Below are positions 24,795 through 38,621 of a stretch of 64,000 nt of DNA, piece after piece. Origin of the DNA: Daedaleopsis sinensis. Its lineage: Eukaryota; Basidiomycota; Agaricomycetes; Polyporales; Polyporaceae. Position 1 is the stretch's first letter. Every line of letters begins with the position of its first letter. The notes below the pieces were generated by a model. That model saw only the letters and a list, made by a program, of their open reading frames with translations. It was not told the DNA's origin and did not search any database. The stretch is from the NCBI GenBank assembly GCA_033807695.1, contig CM066300.1:5270001-5334000 (forward strand), read 5' to 3'. Position numbers and translations under genes: made by a program.

Positions 24795-27589
24795 TCATAA
24801 TGCCCGCGCCACAGTGTCTTCTTCTTCTCCCACTCCCTCGGCGTCCATCCCGTCCTCGCGCTCGAGATCCAGACTCCCCTTCTCCGTCAGGCCATGCACA
24901 GCGTTCGACGGGTCATGGTCATGATGCACCTCCACGTCGTGGCTGACCAGGATGCTCAGCTCGATCGTCTGCGGCGTCTGCGGATGCGCGAGCGAGCGGC
25001 CTATCGGGCGTAAGTGCGGGTCGATGGTGAGCGCCGGTGCGCCGGTGCTTGCGGACCCCGCTGTCATCTGTGAGTGTCCGGAGTCGACGTCGAAGTCGAA
25101 GGTTGAGAGAAGAAGCGCGGTTGTGTTGTAAAGTCGCGATCGGATAGCGTTGGAGTACGGATACGTGTGAGCATAAGGTCGTGCAGACGGACAGATAACG
25201 TACCCGCCCTAACTTCGCTTTCAGCCGCCGCGTGGACCAGGGCGAGCATGAAGTGAGGTGGCTTGGGGAGCCCGGGAGGATCGAGGGCGAGAATGGGTTC
25301 AGAGGATCGACTTCGGCCGCAAGGAGCCAATTGCGCGCGTTTAACCTGTAGGGCGCGCACAGTCAGCACAGTATTGCAGGTGTTCGGCGTGCAGACTTGT
25401 GCACATGGGCACGTACGCGGCGAGGAAGGAGATGGCGGACACTGCGAGTGCACGCCGGTACAAGGCCAGAGTCAGTGAATGGACGGTCTGAGATTCGGCG
25501 TATGACCCGAGCCCGAGCGACGTACGTTTCGTGAGCGTGATCGACACAGGGAGGAAGATCATGGTGTCCGGCCAGAGTAGTGCCTTATTTCGGGCGATTA
25601 GTGAGAGCGAATTGAATACAGGATGACGGGAGTGTAGATGGACTCACGACCATGATGTTCAGAGCTTCGAAGACACTGGCGTGAAGCAAAAGATCCATCT
25701 AAATTAGTTGATACTTGGGCATGCGGCGCGGGCTGGGTTGTGCGACACCATGAGCACGGACGCACCAGATCAGAGAACCTGCAGGAACCCGGAAAGTCAG
25801 TAGGGAACTAAGTCCCGACCTTTCTCAGTGCGACTCACCCGTAGTGATCGCATATCGGATAAGTACGTCGATCGTCCAGTTTGTTCTGCCACACGAGTAG
25901 TCAGCAGCCGTAGATGATCCCCGAGCAAACGACACCCTTACTTCTTAACACCTGTACGCCTCTTGCGGAGGATGTAGATGAGGATCGAAGACATCATGAG
26001 GTTGCTCGTGCCCACGAATCCTGAACCGAGCGCTACAAGCCACTGTTGGGAGATGTTAGAAGTCAAACGTATGGGAGCGATATAGATTGGAAGACTGGCG
26101 TTGTTGTTAAGATAACCGTAGACGTTCGGAGAGCTCCATCTGTCGACATTCGCAGTAAGTCCTGAACCGAGAGAAGAGGATGCAATAGTGCAGATACATA
26201 CCCGCGCGTGGTATCGACTAAGACGGAACAGACCATGTGAGCATTCCAATCCGAGCGTCGGTTAGCAAGATAGTAGCTTACGGAGGTAGCACGCTAATAC
26301 ACATGTAATCAGTGTGTACGTTATCTAAAGAAAGCACGGAAGCTCACCGAAGAACGCGAAGTTGAACGAGGACTATCACAAGAGAATGTTCGTAAAAGTG
26401 AATACCGAGATAATGTTGGTTATACTCACGGCGATGATAACCAGCACGCGATATCGCCGGTCGACTACGAGAGAAGGTGAGCTCGCTAATCAGCTATCGC
26501 ATTCCTTAGTATACGTACTGCGCCACACTCTACGAGCAAAGAACCTGTGTATTGCGAGGGGAAATGGTGCGATAAGTGAGAGCAACGGAGATGCAGTTGG
26601 GCGACGGGATAGCTACCCTTCCGAGAGGACGACCGATGAGCACTAATTCATTGGGTGATGCACAACACGGTCAGCGAGACTCAAACTCATGACCGTGAAA
26701 ACTCACTCCGGTTATTGGTAGGACCTGGCGCATGGATTTCTCAGTAAGAAGATAGTGCTTCGGTGGGAAAGGAACTTCACCTTCATCGACCTGCCATGTA
26801 CGCCACCGTCAGCCGCTAAAATCTGGCTGCTGTATGAATAATTCGGACATACCAGATAGGGTTGGCGAAAATGAACGACGGGTTCAGGAAGTTGCTGACC
26901 ATGCACCAGTAGCTGACGGGTTTGAAGAGAAAGGATTGGTGTGACTGATAGACAAGTCCGGGTGATACGCACCATGCATGCATCGTTAGCACTGCGTTGG
27001 TAGTCTCTAACAGCCTGCAGCGACAAATGAGCATCCGCGATAGAGTTACGCGAGAAGAGTTCCTTACAGTACCACGAATACCTTTCGCACATCTGCTCAA
27101 GTCAGCGACCTACGCAGAGCTCGAAGAGAGAACGACCAATAAACATACCCAGAACTTGAGGAGTGGCCTGTCGTTCGGATAGTGCCTGAAATAGTGGAAC
27201 GTTTGAAGGAATATCATGCCTTGCAACCTACAAGTGAGATAGAGGTAAGACCGAACGACTAGTACGCGCCAACACGAGCAGCAGATATACGGAGATCCGT
27301 GTCTCAGTCCACACTCGATCCTAGATCTAACAGGCGGCGATCATTGTACGCACGGTGACGAATATCGATACTCGCGAAATATGAGCTCGATATTGACTAG
27401 AACGTCGCCCAAGAGGATCGAGGTAGAAGAAGAAGAAAGCTCGGCAGTGCTGCCTTCTTGCGATAATCAAGAGAGATAACGAACCACGCACATGAGACCG
27501 GCGAATGTCCCCAGCAACAGCGCTCCGAGGGTATTGCCCAAAGTCAGATGAGTTCCGGGTATCGGGGTCGAGCCATCGCTGGGGTCCAT
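24795..27589 (-). CDS. DUF6534-type seven-helix-like membrane protein
   Basis: A member of the basidiomycete DUF6534 family, predicted multi-pass membrane proteins of unknown function. Reading leftwards from ATG 27589: MDPSDGSTPIPGTHLTLGNT, then LGALLLGTFAGLM, spliced to GMIFLQTFHYFRHYPNDRP and LLKFW. Further blocks are ETTNAVLTMHAW, FLNPSFIFANPIW, QWLVALGSGFVGTSNLMMSS, IYILRKRRTGVKK|NWTIDVLIRYAITTGSL, MDLLLHASVFEALNIM and the closing LSAISFLAALNARNWLLAAE. The cytoplasmic tail ends HDVEVHHDHD and a run of acidic residues. About ten short introns break the gene and many exons are under 150 bp. The pattern of helices with a late RYxxxTG and a final LNARxxL motif is diagnostic for the family. 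Exact exon edges in the middle are approximate. Confidence 0.75.
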
Positions 27590-28749
27590 GGTGGGCGGGC
27601 GCAGTAAGAAAGCTGAGGCAAAGATTACAGCGTCGTCGTCATCGTGAAGAGCACACGGCTCCTAGTACTTATACCCGCGCCATCGAGTTGCGCGCGGGGG
27701 GTCGATATCTGCACCCACACCTCCGCAGCGGGAAATACACATCGGGATCCACGCTGTGGGCGACATGAAAGCCGCTCCATATGTCGACAAAGAGATAGAA
27801 GGCCGAGGGAGCTTCGAACGGGTCTTCTGGAGCTCGTTTCCGAGTCAGTTTCCCACTGTAAGGAGCGAGGCTTCCGAATACGGGTACTCACTAGCAGTCG
27901 GATACCACGAGTCCGGCTCCTGTGGTGACTGCAGATATATGTGCACGAGAGCTCATATAGAGAGCCTCAGAGCCTTAGAGCACGTCGGTTTCAAGTGGTC
28001 GTGAGCAGAGTGGAATCCTTACCTCGAGCGAAGATGCAAGTTCAACATAACGAGGGGAGAGAGCGCTTATTACGCTAATCTTTACTCCGCTTCTCGCAGC
28101 TGGGCCTAGTTTTAGACTCCGCTCAAATCGCGCTGCCAGCGGGTTGCCCACTGCCTGCATGGGACTACCTCCACGCAGTCGACGTTTCGTATACGTGAGT
28201 AGGGTTAGGTAACTATCGACGGCCTGCCACGCTTGCTCCGGATATCATCGTCTTCTAGCGTGGTCTTCCTGGGCACATTTCCCACTCTGAACTCCCCGAA
28301 GCATACCCACGGCAACCGCACCCCCCTCGGCCCCGGTCAAACTCTCACCGCCATCGCCGCACGAACACTCTCGGAGCTCTCGCCAACTCTCGTCGCCATA
28401 ACGCAACTTGACGTCGAATTTCTCTCTCTGCACAGGAAGTGTTGGCCCATGTTGCCAGCGGGACCCGAGCTTTATTCTATTGATATCCGTGTTCAATCCG
28501 CCTCTCCGTGTCAACTTGACGTTGGCTTAGCGGCTCTTCTGATTCTTACCAAGTTTTAATCTACCTCCCTGCTGGTGAACGGCCTGATCGCCATGGTGCC
28601 AGGCTCTCAGGCTGCACCGATTGCAACAATAGCCACTCCCTTCGCTTTCGTGCGTCGGATATCCCCTCCTCGAACGCTCCCGAGCGTCCGATGATAACGA
28701 CAGTTCCAGGCTAAGTCGCGCACCAAGTACTCCGCAGACACCGAAGATA
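27590..28749. other. intergenic region
   Basis: About 1.16 kb upstream of the leftward DUF6534 gene and of the P450 remnant. A 108-codon frame at 28233-28559 shows no domain. It may include an unrecognisable 5' part of the decayed P450. Confidence 0.35.
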
Positions 28750-30210
28750 CCACATTAGTTCTCGTCCCTCCGACTCTTATTCTGCATGCTACTCGCCTGT
28801 CCTATGGTGCTCGTCTTCTGGCTTCGAGGTACCGTTCGACCTCGACACATTGCTGCGCTCTCTCCAGATCTAGTCCTCTTCTGCCGCTCTTTCTCTGGTA
28901 TGCGATACAAAGATGTCATGTCCTGGTACGCGCGATGCAGCGATATTGTCCGCATAGCTCGCACAAAGCTCAGGACATACGTGATTCATCTTAGGTTCCA
29001 TTGACCAGCTGTCCCCATTGATCTGTTGCTCATCGTCCCTCTCCTCAGAGAACCTGGGTTGCGAAAGGGTCCCAGTACGCTCTCCACTCCCGTCTAGGTA
29101 CGTACAGGGAACTGACACCTTGAAGACTTCGTAGGAGGCTTTATGCCCGACACCAATCTGCCTATGACCGCCGGCATACAGGACACGGACCTGCATCTTC
29201 GCCGCCGCCGCGCCTCGCCTGGAACTGCGGTCTCGGACCGAACGCCACCCGGGAGTACGAAGATATCATCACCGCTCGAGCGAAGCAGCTCGTGAAACGG
29301 CTCGAGCAGGATGGCGAAGTCGTCCTCGGGCTCGGCGACTGGATCAACATGTTCTCGTATGCGGCGCTCTGGAGCAGTGACAACGGTGGTACCGATGTGT
29401 GCTACTACGTCGTGAATGTATGCTGCAGGTACGATTTCGTGTCGGACATGGCGTTCGTGTCTCTGTCTCTCCTCTCAGCGCGTCCGCGCCGCCTGCACTG
29501 ACACACGTCTAGCTTCAGCTCCTCAACGACGGTGACATCGATAATGTTTGTTTCATTATCGAAGGGAGCATGATGTACGCCCCAAAGGTCCGCTTCGAGT
29601 GTCATCGTCCGTCCCTGCTCACGTTTGTCTTTAATCGCAGGCTCGCGACGTTCAAAGCCCATCTGCCGTGGCTCGGGATCCACCTCGGCCACATCCCCGG
29701 CGTGGCGGCCGCTGAACACGCTCATAGCCCGTGACAGGGAGCTCGCGCGACCTCTTCCACTATCTGGTGCGTGCCCCGCCCCCCGATCATCCTACCTAGC
29801 CAACACTCATCGATTGATTCATTGGTATTCATTTATTGTGTCCCTGTCCGTCTGGGCTCGCGCAGAACAGCGAGGACCAGCCGGACAAGGAGCCGCTACC
29901 GGCTCTGCAGCTCGTCGACGACGGCGTGACGACGTGCTCGCGGTCGTCGCGGGCTCGGACACGGACACGGTCTCCTCCTCGCTCACGAGCGCACCCGGAC
30001 GTGACGTGTATGCATGTTGTGAGGCGGAGGTCGAGCGGTGCTCCCCCGCGGGCGAGAGCGTCCTGTTCGCAGCTGAGCCCATGCGCGGGATGCACTGGTC
30101 ATGTAAGTATCGTTCTCCCCCTTCCCCCGCTCGTGCCATCTTGCGACGGGCTGACGACGCTCTGCTTTCTGTCCCCAGAAACGGAGCGCGCCGCCTGATC
30201 CCACCCGTCC
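28750..30210 (+). pseudogene. decayed cytochrome P450, relative of the P450 at 14.5-17.0 kb
   Basis: Scattered pieces align in order with the intact P450 of this window. MSWYARCSDIVRIARTKL (about 28918-28971) matches LHERYGDIVRIGPNEL. LHLRRRRASPGTAV (about 29194) matches HLRRRRPWNRGL. AKQLVKRLEQDGEVVLGLGD (about 29277-29336) matches ARQLVERLEEQEGEVVLGKW. SEDQPDKEPLPALQLVDDGV (about 29870-29928) matches EEDQPDKPSPPISQLVDDGI. A frame change then leads to VLAVVAGSDTDTVSS, the I-helix motif. Frameshifts separate the pieces, and the ExxR-PERF-heme loop portion is not found downstream, so the gene cannot make a heme enzyme. Confidence 0.75.
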
Positions 30211-31143
30211 CGACCAGCACACAACGTGCAGTTCGCACTCGACGGCGGGGTGACTGGGCTCTCTGTGAGTGGCCGGTATTGACTCTGCGTCGACATCGAA
30301 CTGTCTGTCTAGACGTCGAACGCCATACACCGTACGTGTGGACATGCACATAACGCGCCCTCGTAGGGAATCTTTGTCTCGTCTCAAAGCTCTACAGATC
30401 CCAGCTCCATGCCTAGGTGCCATGCCAAGCTCAAGCGGTACACGTACGACGTCCGACACGGCAACTCAGTACTCAGTACTCAAAGCAGAAGAGAACCAAG
30501 CACAAAGGGACACGAGCACCCATGACAGTAGCGTACTTACCCTTCGCGAGACTTCTCGGACGTCCGCCGTCTTCCAACCGCACACGACCCGAAGCAGGAA
30601 CGCGCATTCACCTCCCCGTCCGCAACTAGTGCCGCTCACTAGTACTGACACGCTCGGCGCCCGCCGCAGGGCTCGAGGCCGTGTATGGGTGTTATATTAC
30701 AGCCGATCCGAGGGCGGCGCGGCGGCGGCGGCGCGCGCACGCAGGACGGGATGCAGGCGTGGACTCGGGTGACCGGTGACTATGTACGCGGTGGTGCGCT
30801 TGGGGTACGTAGGCGGGCGCGGGGTATTGCAGCGGGCGACTAATCGACTGGGGCGGGACGGGGCGGGGCAGACGGGACGACTGAGGGGGAGGTGGGGGGC
30901 GAGACCGAGATCGTAGAGTAGGAGTAATATACCGCAGATCACCAAGGGGGCGCGTGGTAGATCATAGATCACAGGAGTACAGGGGACAGAGAGCGAGCAC
31001 GATACCGGAGACCGGAAACAGGCGGGAGAGACACGAGGAGCGGGGATTGCCATCTACGCGATTGGGTCCGTAATAATTATGTCAGGGTGAGAGCTACAGC
31101 GCGACACGGATACGATACACTTGAGCTTGAGGCAACGGTTGGA
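30211..31143. other. intergenic region
   Basis: About 930 bp between the P450 remnant and the 3' end of hog1. G-rich low-complexity sequence occurs at 30700-31050. No gene is recognised; the missing P450 C-terminus was looked for here and not seen. Confidence 0.4.
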
Positions 31144-32914
<1,771 letters not shown>

Positions 32915-33403
32915 CGTGCTTGGCGCGCGGGGGGAGTGGGGATGGATGGAGAGAGCGGAGAGAGCGATTGGGAGGAGACGGGGCGCAGCGGTGGGGGACG
33001 AGGAGATGGTGGAAGAAGATGAGGAGAGGAGGAGGAGGAGGAGGAGGGATGGGCCTATCTGCTTACGTCAGCTGTCGTCCCTGACCGTACGCTCAATCTC
33101 CCGCCCTAACCCTCCTCCGCTGCGTTCTCCACTCGTCTCGACCACGTCTTGATTCCCACCCCGTTCGCACGTCGACGTATGAGCAGCTCGCCGTGCACGC
33201 TGCTCGCCGCACGCAGCGCGCGGGCGAGGAGTCTGCGAGGGTTACGATGACGTAGGGAGCTCGCATGCCCTCTGCCTTGCATCGATGACGTCGTCCGCGT
33301 TGGCGGGCCTGGATCTGATTCCCGAAAAGGAAGAGGGCGTCTGCTGACGTCACCACGCGATACGTCGTCCAGCTCGGCGTCTGTGAGTTACTTTGCAGCG
33401 ACC
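32915..33403. promoter_or_regulatory. shared divergent promoter of hog1 and MCR1 with CRE-like sites
   Basis: The 489 bp between the two start codons include TTACGTCA at 33063-33070 and a perfect TGACGTCA at 33345-33352; another TGACGTCA sits in MCR1 intron 1 (33475-33482). This is the binding site of Atf1/CREB-type bZIP factors, which act downstream of Hog1/Sty1 in other fungi. A regulatory loop is an inference from sequence. Confidence 0.5.
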
Positions 33404-36052
33404 ATGTCTTTCGTCCGAGCTTCTTTCGCCGCCCGCTCCGTCGTACGTCGCCCTCGGACTCGTTGAATGCCCGCTGACGTCAGACTAGGTCGCCAACGCG
33501 CGGCGGTACTCGACGGCCCCGCCCCCCGCCGCAAAATCGTCGAACGTGCCGTACTGGCTGCTCGGCGGTGGTAAGCTCCGTTGTTCTTTCTAGCTGGCGT
33601 TCTCTGAACTGGTGAGCAGGCGTCGGTGGCCTCGCTGGGTACGTGTACCTCTATGGCTCCCCCTCCGCTGCCGCTGCGCCCGCCAAACCGACGATCTCGG
33701 ACAAGAGCGCGCTCGACCCCCAGAACTTCCTCGACTTCAAGCTCAAGAAGGTCGAGCCCTACAACTACAACACCGCAAAGTAAGTCCCGTGTTCGACTCT
33801 CCCCCTCTCGTCCCAACCTCCCCCCAGATTCGTCTTCGAGCTCCCTCCCGACGCCGCTGCCCGTCTCCCCGTCGCCTCGTGCGTCGTCGTCAAGTCCGCC
33901 CAGGACTCCTCCAAGCCCCTCCTAGACGACAAGGGCAAGCCCGTCATCCGCCCCTACACCCCCATCTCCCCCTCCGACCAGCCGGGCGAGCTCACCTTCC
34001 TCGTCAAGAAGTACGAACAGGGCAAGATGTCCAAGTACTTCCACGACATGGCCGTCGGCGACAAGCTCGCCATCAAGGGCCCCATCCCCAAGTTCGAATA
34101 CAAGGGTCCGTCTCCTCCGGTTACTCTCGTGCGCGCGCTACTCACACACCCCGCAGTCAACCAGTTTGACCAGGTCGGCATGATCGCAGGCGGCAGCGGA
34201 ATGTGCGTCTTTTCGTTTCTCGCGTGATCCCCTGTCTCTGTCACGCTCGCGTGCACCCACGTACGCGCTGCTGCGTGCGTACGCGGGTGTCCGTGCATGC
34301 GGGGTATGTCCGCGCTCTCGGCTTGCTGTCACGCTATTCGTGCCAGTCGCTCTTCTCGGGAGTACGAGCATGCCATCAAGCAGACGTCGCCAAAGTCCAC
34401 GGCGGGAGATGCGCCGTGCGTCCCCGCCTACACCGCGCCACGCGCCCGTGCCCGTGCCCATCCCGCACTGCGCGTGCACTGGCGAGTGTCGACCAGGGTG
34501 TAGCGCGCGATCGCCCGGCTGCTGCGCTCGACGAGGAACAAACCGGAATCAGAATCTGCACTGCGACGGCTCACCCTGTAAGCAACCGGCCTGTCCACGA
34601 CGTGTCCCCTCCCCCGCCGTTGGAGGGACCGGCTAGGCTCCTCTCGCGATGTGCTGCGGGTGCGCGTCGGTCTGCGCTCGCGAGCATCGCTGGCCTGTCC
34701 CGAGTAGGTTGGGCGTCGTTGTGCTCCCTCACGCATCGCAGCGCCATCCGTGTGCGCGCTGTGCCGTGGCCGACGGGATCGCCCGTAGTGCGGCCGACTG
34801 GCGCGCATAGGCTGCACACCTCTGGCAGTGGGTGTGCTGCGGATACGTGTCAGACACCCCGTGTGGTTGTCTACGTCCGCGGGCATCGCGCGCCCTCGTT
34901 CGTAACGCGCCGTATCCCTGCCTCTCGCCACCCGGAGAGGCGGCGTCTGTTCGCACTCGAACTCGCAACCGGTGCCTGCGTCCGTACACGCGGTATGCCT
35001 GGCTGCAGTGAACGATACGTGCTCCGGCAGCTTGCTGTGACGCTCGCCGGATCCGCACCGGCTCGTTTCGAGAGCACGGACTGCGGCGTTCGTCCCCGTT
35101 GGCACCACGCCCCTCCCGGTCGTTCTCTTTCTCTGCGCCAGTGTGCACTCGCCCGTGCTCGCCCTGAACTGTGCGCGCAGTGGCGAGTGCCGACGCGCGC
35201 TATCGCCGGCAGTTCGGCCGAGTGGTGCGCTGGAGCAGGAACGAATCGGGATTCGAGTTTGTACTGCGTGTCCCCTCCCCGACCGTTGGAGGACGACAGG
35301 CTGGCTCACCTCCCAATGTGCTGCGAATACGCGTCGGTCTGCGCTCACCAGACGTTCAAGCGATTGCGCATGAGGGTACTAAGGATCCCAGCGTGTCCCT
35401 GCTTCTCGCGTCGTTTAGAGGAGCGGAGATCACACCTGCTCCTCATCCTTTCGTAGTGCAAAGTTCGATGTCACGCGCTCGTCCTCGCCCGCCACGCCAA
35501 CACCCGAACTGACCGTCGTCTGCCCCTCACGCACAGCACGCCGATGTACCAGATCCTGGACTACGCGCTGAGCGACCCCGCGAACAAGACGCGCTTCACG
35601 CTCATCTTCGCGAACATCGCCGAGAAGGACATCCTCATGAAGGCCGAGTTCGACGCGCTCCGCAAGAAGCACCCCGACGCCCTCGACGTCGTCTACACGC
35701 TCGACAAGCCCGAGGCCGGCTGGACAGGTGCGCCCCGACGCTCGCGGTTTTGATCGCTCGGTGCGTTTCTGACTTTCTGACGGCACCGCAGGCGCGACTG
35801 GGCACGTGAACGCGGAGCTCGTCACGAAGCACCTCCCCCCTGCCAGCCTCGGCGAGAAGGCGAAGATCTTCGTGTGCGGTGCGTACCCCCCACTGATACG
35901 GCGTCGCTGCCCGCGCTGACCGCTCAATGCGTGTAGGGCCCCCCGGGCAGGTCGCGGCGCTCGCGGGCAAGAAGGAGGGCATGAAGCAGGGCGCGCTCGC
36001 CGGGACGCTCAAGGAGCTGGGGTACACCGAGGACCAGGTGTTCAAGTTCTGA
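33404..36052 (+). CDS. MCR1: NADH-cytochrome b5 reductase, mitochondrial outer-membrane type
   Basis: A flavoprotein that passes electrons from NADH to cytochrome b5 or ergosterol/ascorbyl acceptors. The start MSFVRASFAARSV, then ANARRYST, is a mitochondrial leader, followed by the membrane anchor around PYWLLGGGVGGLAGYVYLYG. The FAD domain shows the RPYTPISP motif and GELTFLVKKYEQGKMSKYF. The NAD domain shows GMIAGGSGITPMYQI, assembled across a 1334-bp intron, then TLIFANIAEKDIL and the late CGPPGQ motif. It ends LGYTEDQVFKF, the usual C-terminus. All exons join in frame, so the gene is intact despite the huge intron. Other introns are about 45-65 bp. Expression with hog1 from a common promoter is possible. 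Confidence 0.93.
34203..35536 (+). other. 1334-bp intron of MCR1 with diverged internal repeats
   Basis: The donor GTGCGT (34203) and acceptor GCACAG (ending 35536) splice GGSGI to TPMYQ in frame. The intron is about 25 times the usual size and very GC-rich. Two diverged direct copies of a unit of about 220 bp are visible (about 34460-34690 and 35150-35360), both with TGTCCCCTCCC, CCGTTGGAGG and a GTGTGCTGCGxxTxCGCGTCGG-like word. A shorter third match lies near 34750-34860. No protein domain was found in any frame. The source of the repeats is unknown. Confidence 0.7.
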
Positions 36053-37036
36053 GCACTGCGCAGTGCTGTACTAGAGTAGACGTCTAATGGCACGCGCCGG
36101 CAGGCCTGAATGTCGTTCGTGTGTCCGAGTCTAGCCCGTGTGCGTACCCTTGAGATTTGTGAGGTGCGTCCTCGAGTCCTTGTGTAGTTGAACATGCTTT
36201 GGACCGCTGTCACGATGGACTTCATGCACGGTAAGCACTGTCTTGAATATGTTCTTGTACTATGGGCTAACAGGTCACGGACTACACCGCCAATTTTCCT
36301 ACAGGGTGGACGGCATGCATGCTCCACCAGGAGGCGCCCAGCTGTAAGCATGTGGTACATCTGCAAAAACCCACCTTATGAATTAGCAATAATGATCAAT
36401 ACTTACTCGATTTCGTGCATATTATCACCTAGTAGAGAGCTAGCAACATTTAGGGAGGTCCCCTTTCTAATGTAGCACTTATATCACTCACTAGCAAAAC
36501 CATGTTGACACGGTAGTGATCAGATAGCACTGAATGGCAAGAATGTGTTCATCTCAATTGATCTAATTCTCCTCGCATTGCTGCTAATGCACGCTAGATG
36601 ATCACGCATGTATAAGGTAGAATGCAAAGCAATAGCATTCTGATTATAGGATGTAACGACCGTCGGAACAGTAGTGAACGTGAGTAAGAGATGCGGCGTA
36701 GAAGTGCAGTACTAGCTATATGCAATCAACGAGATTAGATCGGATGATATAGAGCACGGAGATGAAGGAGCGGAGATGGTGTCGGTATAACGTGAAAGCG
36801 GGACAAATCGTATGCACAGGTCATAAAAGGATAGACATCGTGAGCTGTCCATCAGAAGATATGCGAGATTGGAAGGAGGGAGGGAAAGAGCACGAGCGAG
36901 TGGGGATGATGACGGTATAACACAGTACGAACTATAGAGGGGTTATGCACAGGTCGTTAGCGACATTAAACCAGCTGTAGATGATGCATGCTTCGACACA
37001 AGGACACAGAAAGATCAGCTGCTCATACGAAACTGC
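36053..37036. other. AT-richer intergenic region
   Basis: About 985 bp. Composition shifts here from the GC-rich gene block to AT-richer DNA. No gene, repeat or RNA was recognised. Confidence 0.4.
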
Positions 37037-38167
37037 CTACTCGTCGGGCATGTCAGCAATGTTCAGGGAGTTTGCGTTCTCGGCCTCGGATGAAACACCA
37101 GAGTAGGTGCTGTATCATGTGAGTGGTGGACTCAACAATAGAGGGAGCGGACAGACGTACCAGACCTTCTTGTAGAACTTATGCATGATGGAGTGGTACC
37201 TCTTAGGGCGGTCGCGCCGAATATCCGAGAGCACCTTCATGATTCGTTCGTAGACATCCGCATACTGGTTGCCACTGAACTCTCCAGCTGAGTACCGTGG
37301 CGTGCGGTAGTCCTCGATAGATGCGTACAGCTAGTATATAGATGTCGAGATGAATATGTGTGAGTATCTGTCATGATTAAACACGTACCGCCGTTGAGAT
37401 GAGCGCGAGCATAGGCGCGGGTATCTCCTTCTCATCGGGCTCGTTCAGGAGGGACGACTCAAAATCCGCAACGAGGCGATAGCCGAAGCTTTTATCCTTG
37501 TTGAAGAATACGGTCCGCAAAAGCTGGTCGAAGACAGGGAGTTCGAAGGGCTCGTGCCCAACGACAGTGCGGTTCTATTGATTCGAAGTATGTTAGTAAC
37601 GATAGGACAATGCATCGGAAGGGATTGAACAGACCTCGTAGTTATGCGGATGGAGGAAGCGAAGGGCGGTCGTGAACCAAGTCACCTTCGCCGCATCGCC
37701 ACTCTGGATTCCGTATACAGCAGGAGGAAGTAGCTCCGCAGCCTTCTTTGCCTTGCCACGAAGGTTTGAGACACGTTGGGACGGCTGTAGAGCAGAGAAT
37801 GAATATGTATGGCCATCTGTATGCGGGCGGCCCCTCACAATCGTAGCGAGTCGACGCCAGTATACATTGTCACGCTTGATGCGTTCCGCAATCTCGTCTT
37901 CGCCTTCATCCTCTGCGGCCTCAATGAGACCGTTGCGGGACAAGTCGGCAGACTTCTCAATGCCCTTAGGGAATGCGTTGACTAGACAGAGATCCCTCTC
38001 GACATAGTTGATCGCACGCTGTGCGACGCGCTGCACACGGCGACGTTGCTTCAGAAGCTCCAGGCGTGCCGAATGCGGCGTTAGGACTAGTTCGATGCTG
38101 TATTCGTCGTCGTCAGAGCCTAAATGAGTCGTCGGGTCTGAGGGGTCGGGATCGTCGCCGTCGGGAG
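37037..38167 (-). CDS. DUF6532-type protein, 5' end missing or unclear
   Basis: A basidiomycete DUF6532 protein of unknown function, read leftwards. From about 38167: DDDEYSIELVLTPHSARLEL, then RVQRVAQRAINYVERDLCLV, NAFPKGIEKSADLSRNGL, DNVYWRRLATI|PSQRVSNLRGKAKKAAEL, HPHNYE|NRTVVGHEPFELPVFD, LYASIEDYRTPRYSAGEFSG and YADVYERIMKVLSDIRRDRP, ending NIADMPDE. Introns are short and canonical and all joins keep frame. No start codon is evident: upstream of about 38167 there is an acceptor-like CTAG and then short direct repeats with no coding look. The gene is therefore either 5' truncated by the repeats or has a distant first exon. Family call is firm, completeness is not. Confidence 0.65.
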
Positions 38168-38209
38168 CCTAGTGTTATAATCCCAGGAATTAGCCCCTAA
38201 TTCCTGATG

Positions 38210-38475
38210 ACGAGGTGATGACGAGGCCATATCTCCTGAACCGTCACCCGGAACCTGATGACGAGGTACCTCTCGGGCATCGTGGGAATCGGGGCTACGC
38301 AATGAGCGCTCAATCGTGGCTGTGCATCGCCTCCCCGTGGCGCTAGGTGGGAAAAGGTGTAGTGACGAGGTGATGACGAGGTGACAAAGGGCCCTGCTGC
38401 CTGAACCGTGCGCGGGAACCTGATGACGAGGTACCATTTCGGCATCGTGAGAAGCATGGCTTTCTGACGGGTGCA
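38210..38475. repeat. two direct copies of a 165-bp unit with GATGACGAGGT motifs
   Basis: AACCTGATGACGAGGTACC starts at 38252 and again at 38417; the surrounding words (CTGAACCG upstream, GGCATCGTG and GTGGCTGTGC downstream) repeat in the same order. GATGACGAGGT itself recurs at least six times. The pair abuts the broken 5' end of the DUF6532 gene. No coding role is seen. Confidence 0.75.
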
Positions 38476-38621
38476 TGATTGTGGCTGTGCGCCCAGTTTC
38501 CGTGGAGTTATGGGGTGATCTCTGTTGTCTCTACTTTTTGAAGGGTTCTTATTAGTATTTCTAATAGTCTGCTATAAGTAGGTGTTACTGTTGACCGCAC
38601 CTGGGCGCTTAGTAAGCAAAA

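Noticed and set aside
34203..35456. 417-codon open frame within the MCR1 intron
   Set aside because: GC-rich sequence with few stops; composition is Arg/Ala/Cys-heavy, no domain is seen, and MCR1 splices across it.
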